The notes under the pieces were generated by a model that did no database searches, was not told the origin of the DNA, and worked only from the letters and a program-made list of their open reading frames with translations. A stretch of DNA of 64,000 bases from Lytechinus variegatus (Eukaryota > Echinodermata > Echinoidea > Temnopleuroida > Toxopneustidae): positions 17,723,532-17,787,531 of the forward strand of contig NC_054746.1 of assembly GCF_018143015.1 (NCBI RefSeq), written 5' to 3'. The translations under genes were made by a program, and so were the position numbers. Below, piece by piece: positions 10,543-20,699 of the stretch (positions are counted from its first letter, which is position 1; the number at the start of each line of letters is the position of its first letter).

Positions 10543-11016
10543 AATTGATGCAAAGTATTACGCGAAGTTGGCAAAGTGGCCAATCTTTTTATTGTAATGG
10601 ACTTTGATGCAACGTTTGTTGATACACGAACATAGGCTCGCACTGGGTGATTGAGATTTAATTTCCTCAAATACGTGTAGGTTGAGCTGAAATTAATATG
10701 AATTTCAATCTTCAAATTATTCTTTTTTAATTCATTATTTCTTGATATCACTTTATGTACAGTACTAACGTTAAAGAGGTATTTATTTTAAGGGGGTGGG
10801 GGTTGAAAATGATGACAAATTTCATTCCTCTGATTTCATATGGAATTCTTCACAATTTTGTTTATATCCCATAGCAAAAAGTAATACATGAAGTTTTTTT
10901 ATCTCCCATTATTGCTGCACTGTAGAATGGGTGGCCTTTGTGGATTCTGTAATTTGTAGTTTGTCTACCCTATTCCTGTTCACTTGTATTACCAATAGGA
11001 TTCTTAGCTGTATTTT

Positions 11017-11730
11017 TATATGCCTGTCTAGATGGAATGCATTATGGTATAATGCTCTGTCCGTCCATCTGTCTGTCCGTTAACGTTTCCATGTGAACGC
11101 GATAACTTCAGTTTAACCTAGCCTAAGTTCATATAATTTGATGTGTATGATACTAGCATGGATCCTAGGAGATTGATTTTGAGGTCAAAAGGTCCAATGT
11201 CAAGATCACAGTTACATGTTTTCATCTTACCCTTCTGAAGTCTTTGTGAACGCGATAGTTTAATTAACCTTGCTTAGGCTCATATAATTTGGTGTGTATA
11301 ATACTAGCATGGATCGCAAGAAAACTATTGATTTTGAGGTCCAAAGGTCAAGGTCACATGTTTTCATATTACCCTTCTGCAGTCCTTGTAAATGTGATAA
11401 CTTCAGTTTAAATTAACCTAGGCTCATATAATTTGGTGTGTATGATACTTGCATGGATCCCAGGAAGTCTATTGATTTGAGGTCGAGGTCACACTGACAT
11501 GTTTTCATTTTACCCTTCTGAAGTCCTTGTAACTTTAGTTTAACTTAACCTACAAGCTCATATAATTTGGTGTGTATGATACTAGCATAGATCCCAGGAA
11601 TTCTATTGATTTTGAGGTCAGACAGTCAAAGGTGAAGTCACCACCTTCCACTTTTCTTGCTTGACCAATAACTCCATTTTCTGTGTTACAGGCGGGTGTA
11701 TTATGTGCTTACCTTAGCGACACTCTTGTT
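11017..11730 (+). repeat. Interspersed repeat with four internal units carrying AGGTCA half-sites
   Basis: After a CTGTCCGTCCATCTGTCTGT lead, the unit TCATATAATTTGGTGTGTATGATAC..GGATCCCAGGA..TTTGAGGTC..AAGGTCA..ACCCTTCTGAAGTCCTTGTAA recurs four times, at spacings of about 134-151 bp. A TGACCAATAACTCCATTTT..GCGACACTCTTGTT tail follows. A second full copy lies inverted at 55622-56340. No TIRs and no protein were seen, so its class is unknown. Confidence 0.85.
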
Positions 11731-11859
11731 ATAAATTAATTTCATATTTAGTATGATATATTTTTTCAATGTACTGGCATTTCATTTATCTTTTGAATTG
11801 TTTTACAGTATGAAAATGATAATGATGTTGATAATGATATTATTGTTACTTTCTGTCAG

Positions 11860-12087
11860 GGGTCAACTCGTCTACAGTAACAGCAAAGATGTTGGCGAGA
11901 GAGTGGCTTAGGGATCTTTGATAAGATGGTGATCCCTTGCGGGTAACAGCGAAGATGTTGCAGAGAATGACCTCGGTATCTTTGTGATGAGGGTGAAACC
12001 TGGCAAGTAACGGCAAAGATGTTACAGAGAATGACCTCTGGATCTTTGTGAAGAGGGTGATCCCTGAAGAATGAGCTTCAGAGAATG
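11860..12087 (+). repeat. Three tandem units of about 70 bp, possibly a non-coding exon
   Basis: GTAACAGCAAAGATGTT..GAGAGA..GATCTTTG..GATGGTGATCCCT recurs about three times. The block is preceded by an acceptor-like TTACTTTCTGTCAG and followed by a good donor (AATG|GTGAGT at 12088). All three plus frames are closed, so if transcribed it would be non-coding. Confidence 0.5.
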
Positions 12088-13719
12088 GTGAGTCAGTAAT
12101 TCTACCTCTCCTCTATTTGGGCAATCAATCATTTAAACCCATATCTGATCAAGTTGTAGTAGAAATTCCAATAGAATTTCTTTACAAGTTTGAAATTGAG
12201 GTTCCATTGTATCATTGATATAAGGATTGTAATTATTAGAATTGTATTGTTTAAAATGTGTAGGGGAGATTTTCACTCTTTTGTGATATCATTTTAGGGC
12301 TCTTAATCAAAAGTTATTAGGCCAAACAAAAAAAGCATGTTCATTTGTAAGAAAATATCATGCCGAACTAACTCCATGGTCTACAACTCTTAAAATTCCT
12401 AACCCTTTCTAGAAAATGGAAAAAAGAGGTTTGTAGTCAGAGTAAAGTGCTACATGTATGTTGGCATCTAATTTGATCCTATTTATAGATCCTTGGTCTT
12501 AAATTTGTCAATCTCATGTGTCTGCCTTTTTACAACCAGTAATGTTGCCGCGACGCAATAATGTCACACCATTTAGCATGAGGTTCACATCAAGATCAAA
12601 AGTTATTCAGAATCTATGAATCTTTGACCATGTACATTTGTAAAAGATGATATTGAAAATATGTGTCCTGGTGGTATAAATAGTTATCAAATATTTATTG
12701 CATATGGATGGATGAAATTTCAGGTAACTACATGTAGGTGAAAGTCAATGCTGATAACAAGTTTTACAACCAAAGGTTAAGATTTTGGATTTTTAAGATA
12801 ATATTGTATTACTAAACTTGGATATAATGATTAATAGTTATCATAAATTAAATAATAATAATTAAAGGAAAAATCAGATCAATGATCTTAGATAAGCACT
12901 GAATCATGTAAAGACTGCCAGAGGTGTTCCACTTGAATAATTTTCATAAGATTTCATTATATCACTTTTTGACAGGACGTCTTTATGGAGGGGATCAGAT
13001 CGAGCATGTCAACAATGTAAAGTTTGAATAATGAAATGTAAGTTTTCTATGATTGCTTTCCTAGATAGAATTAAATCAAACTTTTAATTTAAGGGGCCAT
13101 TCCACTTACACGATCTGAAACTCTGATTCATTCTGATCATTAGATTGGCAGAGAGAGGGATATAACTTGGTTGAAATCCGGAGCAGCATAATAACAACGT
13201 GAAGATGGGGTAACAGCGAGCATTTTATTCAGAACGGCATGATTGGTTTTCATGTCAATCACCCTTTTTAATCGTGGAGGAAGCAGGAAAAGCATAAGCA
13301 ACATGGCGTGCAGTCTTGGGATGAGCATTATAAGGTCTTTCCTGGCATACTTAGAGCAGCATGTGAAAGTAATGAATTCCCCCCCCCCCCCCACCGCTCC
13401 TTTGGAAAGCTTTTATTACTGCAAATTATTTTACACGGACTGAATTGTTTCATTTTCCCCAAAATTCTGCCCGATCTGAAGGTTTAATAAATTGTAGCCA
13501 AATTGGCAGTGGAACAGGGACTTCAGATAGAACTAGGCTGGAGTCATAACTCTTTTTTTTGCCAGTACTGCTGGTGATTTTTAGCTAAGACCAGTAAACC
13601 AGTGAAATAAACTTGAAGAAAGATGTAAGAAATTTAGTGTCGCAAAGGACTGAAAAATTACCAGTTTAAAAAAAGAAGTCCACCTAAACATTGAGTTAAT
13701 TTGAGTAACTTTAATAACA
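12088..13719. other. Non-coding stretch, no gene recognised
   Basis: A+T-rich DNA with a C-run at 13379-13393. No supported exon was seen. Confidence 0.45.
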
Positions 13720-14260
13720 GAAAAAAAAAAATTGATGCTGACACGTTACCATTCATCAAGATCAGATGTCAAATAAGAAATAATGAAATTTGAAAGTTTT
13801 ACCTTCTAAATATTACAAACAGTTGTGTACTTCCTGGTCAGTGTGCAAATGAGGGAACTGATGACGTCACCCACTACCATTTCTTTAGTATTTGATTATA
13901 TGAAGCATTGTGTATTTTTATTTTCTCATTAGAATGTAAAACAAAGTTTAATTCCTCCCTGAACAGGTGGAGTCGCAATTGGTGTAACCTATTATGATTT
14001 TATGAAGAGTCTCTTTATATTATCAAGTCTTGACTTGAACAAATGAAATATTTTATGATTCGATAAACGTATAAGAAACAGTGAGTTCGGGACATCGTTT
14101 ACGATGTAATTAGCATATTACTGTGTTGTGCATATAACTATGTTGTGTAAAATAAGCAAATTCAAAAGTCTTTATTTTACATCAAATTTTGATGAAATTT
14201 TCAGTGTGATTTAAAAACTTAATTCCCCTATCTGTAATATCTTTCATATATGACATTAAA
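13720..14260. mobile_element. Diverged relative of the 15.1-kb long-TIR element
   Basis: Its right part, ATTTTACATCAAATTTTGATGAAATTTTCAGTGTGATT, resembles the right TIR of the element at 15102-15825 (TTGTCATCCAATTTCGATG then AAATTTTCAGC). Its middle carries similar ATGACGTCA and TGCATATAAC words. The ends are too diverged to fix. Confidence 0.45.
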
Positions 14261-15101
14261 TTTCAAACATTTGATTAACCGTGTAGCAGGCCTACTATGG
14301 AAATAAGATTACTGAGCAGGATCTCTCAATTTTCTTGCTTGAAATGATATTGTTGTATTATAAATGGGTGCGGGTCTGCAGGTGTTTGCAACTTGTAATT
14401 ACTCCACTGGATGGCTGGAGGTATAGCGCCACATCTAGGAAGGGAAGTGGAGAATCTGAGTAGTTTAAACAAATTTGTCAGAGCAAATGTAATAATATGA
14501 TAATCATAATGTTCAAGCAAGGAATCTCATAATCTTATATCGTAAATTATAGTGAAATGAAATAGATTGATAAATGAAGTAAATACACAAATGGATAATT
14601 TGAATGAAATTAAATGAATTTGAATTGAGAAAAAAGATATTCGAATCTGGAAAAAAAAGTCAATGAATGATTACACATTGGTACTTACTACTAAACAGTT
14701 GATGATGTCTCACTAAATAAATCATGATATTATTTTACTAGAATTTAGTCTAATTTACGCAGAAATATTCATTGCAGTATTTGCAATATTGAGATTATTG
14801 ATGTGCTTGAACCATGAAATATTTAGGCGCTAATTAGAGTTCAGAAAGTAAAATGTTCACCATTTTTGACAAAAACATGCATATTTGCATTTAGCTCTGC
14901 TGTGAATGCGTGATTTTAACCTAAAAGCTATGTTTCAATTTTCGTTTATAGGATGGACAGGTAAGGGCCCAGGATGATCCGATAGCTGTCCAAGATTAAC
15001 CATTGATCATGAGTATGACCTTGAAAGAAGCCTAGGCTGCTGCACAGATCAGTATGAGGTACATGTTTACTTCAATTTTTTTATTAAAATTTTTTTTATT
15101 C

Positions 15102-15825
15102 AAAGGGGTGGTCCAGGCTGGAGATATTAATATCTCAATAGATAAAGTAAAATTCACAGAGCAAAAATGCTGACAATTTAATCAAAATCGGATAACAGAG
15201 GGCCGTGGGTTCGAATCCCAGCCATGGTGTAATTTCCTTCAGCAAGAAATTTACCCATATCGTGCTGCACTCAACCCGGCAGGATTAATTCCTTGAATGC
15301 AAGAGCGCTGAAAAATGATGAAGTTATTGAATTTTAAAGATATGCATTATTCCAATGAAACAGTTCTAGGCATGTCTTCATGAATATTCATGAGGTGGTC
15401 TGATGATGTTGTATCCCCATTTGTTCTTTTGTATTTTATTATATGAAATTAGGTTTATTCAAAATTTTTCTACCAGGAACTAAAACAATTGGATTGACAT
15501 TTGATTATAGTGCATTAGTTATCTATTGCCGCAACTTATTTCATCATAATGAAAACACATCATTTACACATGTATGAAAAAGTGAAAGAATTATGATTTC
15601 ATGTAATAACATAAGAAAAAGGAAAGTGGGATATGACATCATCAGCTCACCTAATGAATGTTCATGATGATGTGCATATAACCGTTTTCATAAAATATTG
15701 ATAAATTTTAAAATTCAATAACCTCATTATTTGTCATCCAATTTCGATGAAATTTTCAGCATTTTGCTTTGTGAATTTCACTCTATTTATTTAGATATGA
15801 GTATTTTCAGCCCCGATCATCCCTT
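15102..15825. mobile_element. Element with long imperfect TIRs of about 95 bp, split by a SINE
   Basis: AAAGGGGTGGTCCAGGCTGG and the following 75 bases align to the reverse complement of the right end (GCCCCGATCATCCCTTT and inward), sharing AAATTCACA.AGCAAAA and TCGGAT. The right flank is TTAA and the left flank is TTCA, consistent with a decayed TTAA duplication. Homology to the right arm resumes after the SINE at about 15310. Confidence 0.7.
15197..15310 (+). mobile_element. tRNA-derived SINE, 5'-truncated
   Basis: It contains a perfect B box GGTTCGAATCC (15208-15218) in a TGGGTTCGAATCCCA context. A body follows with CCTTCAGCAAGAAATTTACCC, TGCTGCACTCAACC and CGGCAGGATTAATTCCTTGA. I recognise this body as typical of echinoderm SINEs from memory, not from a search. 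No A box lies upstream, so the head is missing. It interrupts the left arm of the long-TIR element. Confidence 0.75.
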
Positions 15826-15829
15826 TAAA

Positions 15830-16957
15830 CATGAGTATTTAGACCATGCTAATAATGGTTAAAGAAAGAGGGTTATCTTTTTCCTAGCTACATTCAACTG
15901 CCTTGACCAAATCTAGCATGTTTTTGTTGACTGGTTAAAACTGCACATGGACAGAGGAAATAATGAGCATTCAGTTGCATTCATTTCTCTGCACTCATAC
16001 TTACACTGTGGTTTTGGGCCAGTTAGACTGGTGTTAATGTATGTTGCCACACTTGGACTAAGATGAAGATAAACCAGGCTATCAGAATAAGGGTCATTGA
16101 GTTTTAATCCTACACAGCAGGGGGAGGGGGGCAAGGCCCAACATGTAGCCAGTGTGCTCGCGCTGCACATGCATCTTAAGACAAAATTACAATTTTTTCC
16201 ACCTGCTATATGTAACTTTAAATTCATTTGCTGAAGCCAGTGTTGTAAGTTACATGTAAGTACTAATCACTTCAGTAGTTTGAGAAGATAGGGGGCTTTA
16301 ATAAGAATTATGCTGAGGAAGGTTTGACAAGCATATCTGGGGCAAAACTTTGCACTGATTCCAAAAATGGAAGTCTTATCGAACAAACATGCCAATTTTT
16401 AATGCTGTTTGGAAAAAGGATTACTTTACCACATGCTCTTATAGCCACAGTCAATTAAAAGTGTCTGTCTGAAGTATAAAGAAAAAACCTTGGTTCAAGT
16501 CAAATCACGGTCGTAGTGGTCATCTAGCCATGATTTTTATTTTTTTTAAATTACCATTATGATTTTGGGGTCCAAAATGTGATGAAAATGTTGATCAGAA
16601 TTTGTGGTTGCGATGATTTTAGAAACCCAAATTTATTATGAAAAAAGTGTGCTTGATCCTTACAATCGACCTCTTTCAATTTATTCCAACAGTTTTGATC
16701 TTCGAGGGTCAATTTGGGGCTTTTTAGACCACTTTCATGTTTTTGTGTTTATAAACCATGTAAAGAAGCAGCAAGTGAGTTCCTAATTGGGACTAACTCT
16801 TTCATTTTCTGTTTGGGTAACTTGGGTAACCAAATGTCACAAAAATGGGGAAATAACGATAGATCGGTAATTCCAGTGACATAATGACTCGACCCTTAGT
16901 ATTATCTAAAATATGACAAACAATAAGTGCTAATGCGTGAACCAACCTAGACAGTCC
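15830..16957. other. Non-coding stretch, no gene recognised
   Basis: Contains no supported exon or clear repeat boundary. Short open frames on both strands have no splice-site or protein support. Confidence 0.45.
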
Positions 16958-17367
16958 TTGATTTGATTTGACTTTATTTTACATATTTCACAAGTACAAA
17001 CAAAATTTGAAAACAATATCAGAAAACTTATGAGAATACAAATCAGACAAGGCATAACAATGAATTCAAATTAAAGAGAATAGCGATTTGGAATTATAGA
17101 CAAATAAAAGGAGTGAAATATGAGGGAACCTGCATAAAAAAGCAAGGCTTGTTAAGTCTGCAGGATCCAGAAAAAATTTGGTCTTAATGAGGAGAGGACA
17201 GGTAAGAAATTGATTATAAAAAAGTAATGCCAAAATGTGACGATTGTGTAAGGAATACAAAAAAGTAATAAAATAAATAAGTAAAATAGAGTCTGCCACT
17301 CTATCACTATTATTTATTACTCATTACTCAGCCAGAGCGTATTAACAAAGTACATGAATATAAAAGT

Positions 17368-19055
17368 TTACAAAGGGAAATTATAAGAAATGATAAGCAT
17401 CGCTTTCAATTTACGTTTGAATATATTAAGTGAGGCACTCTGTACCATATCATGGGGAAGATCGTTCCAAAACCTGGGCCCTTCAAATGCGATTGTTCTT
17501 TGAGCAAGGAGAGTGCGAGTACGCGGAAGGTGATAGGAGTCACTTAGCCGGGTGGGATATGTGTGGATTAGATTGTTCCTTTGAAACATAGAAACAAATG
17601 TATCAGGCAATTCACCTCTTGAAAGCTGAAACATAAATATACCAACTTGAAATGCATATATATCAGAAATTTTGAGTACTTTATTTTGGAAAAATAATGG
17701 GTTCGTATGGGAATAAAAACCAACTTGATTAACCACTCTAATTGCTCGTTTTTGTATCGTGAATATTTTATCAATTAAGGTTGTATTGCAATTACCCCAG
17801 GCCAATATTCCATAATTCATATGGGATAGAACAAGTGTAGAATATAATGTTTTTAAAATGTGATCAGGAAAAAAATATTTTAGTTTATTCAAAATGCCAG
17901 TGTTACGAGAAGATAACTTACATATATAATCAATTTGACATTTCCATGATAATTCATGATCAATGTAAAGACCGAGAAATTTGGTGGAATTAACTTGTTG
18001 CAAATTAACATTGTTTATAATTACATGGTCCGGCAAAGAATTCAAAGAGTTACTGAAAAGCATAAAATTTGTTTTGTTTACATTGAGTGACAACTTATTT
18101 GCTTGAATCCATGTCTGAACAGACCGCAATTCCCTATTCAAAATGGTAAGTAGTAAATTAGGGTTACGGTGTGACAAAAAAAGGTTCGAGTCATCCGCGA
18201 AAAGAATAAATGATAGGTCATTTGATGAATTATTAAAATCATCAATATACAACAAGAAAAGCAGTGGGCCTAGGAGTGATCCTTGCAGTACACCGCAAGA
18301 AATAGTTTTCATTTGAGATTTATGGCCTTCTATTGAAACAAATTGTTTTCTGTTAGTTAGGTAACTCGTGAACCATTCCAAGGCCTTTCCACACACACCA
18401 TAATGTGATAACTTGTAAAGCAAAATATCATGATTAATCGTGTCAAAGGCCTTGGAAAGGTCCAAGAATACACCAACTGTGTGCAGAGAATTATCAATAG
18501 CATTTGCCACTTTGTGAATAAAAGAAAGTAAGGCGTGTACAGTGGAATGTTTTTTTCTAAAACCGAATTGGGAATCGCATAATATATGATTATCAAATAA
18601 GAAATTTATCAAACGACAATCCGTTTATCGCCTTTTTTAAACACTGGAACAACCTTGGCTACTTTCATATTTTGAGGAACCACACCAGTTACCAAAGATT
18701 GGTTGAATAGAAAAGTCAAGGGAGTTAAAATTTCATTAATGACACGTTTTATGACACAATTCGTAAGTTCATCGCATCCAGGACTTTTTTTAGGTTTTAA
18801 ATTATTTACAATATTTTTAATTTCAAATTCAGTGATCGGAGTAAGGAAAATGGTTTTAGGGTTGGGATTTTTGAGAAAGTATTGGAATCTTTTGTCAGGT
18901 TCAGGAATATTATGGCAAAGAGTCGCACCAATATCGACAAAATAGTTGTTAAACACGTCAGCCATATCTGCAGGATTTACAACCGTTACATTATTATTTA
19001 TAATTTCTTTAGTGAACTCCTTCGATTTCTTTGTTTGTAAAACATTATTTATCAC
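17368..19055 (-). pseudogene. LINE reverse transcriptase domain, broken in two pieces
   Basis: The upstream piece (18609-19055) has the pre-RT region, including FNQSLVTGVVPQNMKVAKVV and PVFKKGDK. The downstream piece (17368-18612) has the RT core: SQFGFRKKHST, FLDLSKAFDTINHDILL with the motif A Asp, GVLQGSLLGPLLFLLYIDD (motif B), and LFADDSNLF with the two catalytic Asp of motif C. KLSLNVNKT and TKFLGLYID follow. The C-terminal part ends in the usual AFEGPRFWNDLP and FKRKLK pattern. The pieces overlap by four bases in different frames because intervening sequence has been deleted. GVLQGS in place of the usual GVPQGS is a substitution in motif B. Confidence 0.92.
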
Positions 19056-19116
19056 CTTCCATGTACTCGATGCATCATTTTTATACTTATTAAATTGATT
19101 AGCAAACTACTGTTTT

Positions 19117-20325
19117 TTAGCTAAACGTAACAGGGATGTAAGAACTTTCCATACGAATATATTTTTGTTTTAAATGACTATTTTCAGGATTCTTTTTGTA
19201 TTTACAATATAAATTGTTTTTACGATTTATTGACTTCAGGAGCAATTTAGAAACCCACGGAAGTCTGGGTATTTTTTTATAATTAGATCGGGAAAATTTT
19301 CTTAGTGGTATAGTTTCTTGATAAATCGACATAAATATGTCCATAAACTTGTCAAAACAAACATTAACGTCGTGAATATTGTATATTTCACTCCAGTCAG
19401 CCAATGCCAGTCCCTCCCGAAATCTAATAATATTGTCATCCGATAAGTCACGAAATGTATGTGTAATATTGTTATCTTTAGAGACTCTATCAAATACAAT
19501 TTCAATAAATATTGGGAAATGGTCAGATATATCTGATACCAAGATGCCAGATGATATATGGGAAAAATCGTTAACAAAAATATTATCAATTAAGGTTGAC
19601 GACGTATCTGTAATCCGTGTGGGTTTTGTTACTAATGGAATGAAAAAGTTGGATAACATCATATCTATAAATTCTTGATTACAGGGAGTATTACAATCTA
19701 ACAAGTTCAAATTAAAATCTCCCATTATAAAAACCTTTTTATTATTCAAAACATGCATTGACAAAAGACTTTGAGCACGATGTAAAAAATCATGGACACT
19801 ACCTTTAGGGGGTCTGTATATTTCTCCAACAACTATTTGTTTTTTATCAGGTAATTCTATTTGGATAAATATGCATTCAATAACCTCAGACATCACATAA
19901 AGCTCGGTAAGTTCATTGACTTTCAAGTTATTTGATACATAAAACCCAACCCCGCCTCCTCTTTTGTGTTCCCGATTGTTTGTATAAAAAGTAAAGCCGT
20001 CAATGGTTACGAAGGATCGCTGTTGGTCATTCAACCACGTTTCAGAAAATCCGATAACGTAATATCCATAACAAAGTTGCTCAATGAATGTCTGAAATTG
20101 GTCGATCTTTTTATTAATGCTTCTTATATTATGATGGAGGAGAAAGAGTTTATTTTTTGAATTGCGGGAATTTACAACAGTATCGTATTCAGAGAAGTAT
20201 TTGGTACATATGGAGTGCATAGAACGATCTTCAGGATGGAAATCAAATTGGAGTTCTGGCATTTCCAGGTTTAAGTAACGCTGGAAGTGACCATTATCAT
20301 TTAAATCAATATTATGTTCATCCAT
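19117..20325 (-). pseudogene. LINE endonuclease domain (APE-type), 5' part of a broken ORF2
   Basis: A 402-residue reading frame carries the motifs of an apurinic/apyrimidinic-like endonuclease in order. These are HHNIRSINKK near residue 64, FSETWLND with the metal-binding Glu near 95, EIYRPPKG near 168, GDFNLNLLD with Asp and Asn near 202, and SDISDHFPIF with the catalytic His near 265. This enzyme nicks target DNA to prime reverse transcription. The last residues (SSYIPVTFS) are out of frame. Shifting by one base near 19140 restores the linker LTSLLRLAKKQ, which then meets a stop at 19107-19109. The catalytic residues look intact. Confidence 0.9.
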
Positions 20326-20699
20326 AGGGAATTACGAGATAACTGTAGAAAATAGAGCGAGGATTCCTGTTATGTATAAAAGTAGAAAAGGATGCATTGC
20401 TTACTATTGATAAAACGCACTGGCTGAGCAAATTATAGGGTGGCAAATGATGTACAAGAATGTAAAACGAGTCAATTACAGAATTAATTAAAGTAAGGTG
20501 ATATTCGAATATCACAAAAAGTAACCATGCAAACATAAACGATTTGCTTCTATAATCATTGGCTATTTGCAACCACCAAAGTATAAAGAGATAAGTCATT
20601 ACGATGAGGTAATTAAAAGAATTGCATAACAATCATTGTTATTCAGGTCAACAAAATGAGATAACTACTTTTGCATACTATGGCGACAGTACCTTCAAT

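Larger units (their letters stand above)
16958..20337 (-). mobile_element. Non-LTR retrotransposon (LINE, jockey/CR1/L2-type), inactive, near full length ORF2
   Basis: The element reads right to left with an apurinic endonuclease domain, a reverse transcriptase and a 3' UTR. It ends in a short tail after AATAAAGTCAAATCAAATC on the minus strand, which looks like a microsatellite-type LINE tail. No LTRs flank it. Three lesions break the protein. There is a 1-nt frameshift near 19140. An in-frame TAG lies at 19107-19109. A deletion of roughly 20 codons with a frame change near 18612-18622 removes the conserved NYRPIS-type segment between VPVFKKGDK and the RLINFL stretch. The clade is a guess within the jockey/CR1/L2 group. 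No ORF1 was recognised upstream, so the 5' end may be truncated near 20340. Confidence 0.9.

Noticed and set aside
13090..13530. MITE suggested by TTAAGGGGCCATTCCACTTAC and AGTGGAACAGGG
   Set aside because: Only a 7-base core pairs and the flanks do not agree; too weak to call.
15197..15310. tRNA gene from the perfect B box
   Set aside because: No 5' half; the downstream body is SINE sequence.
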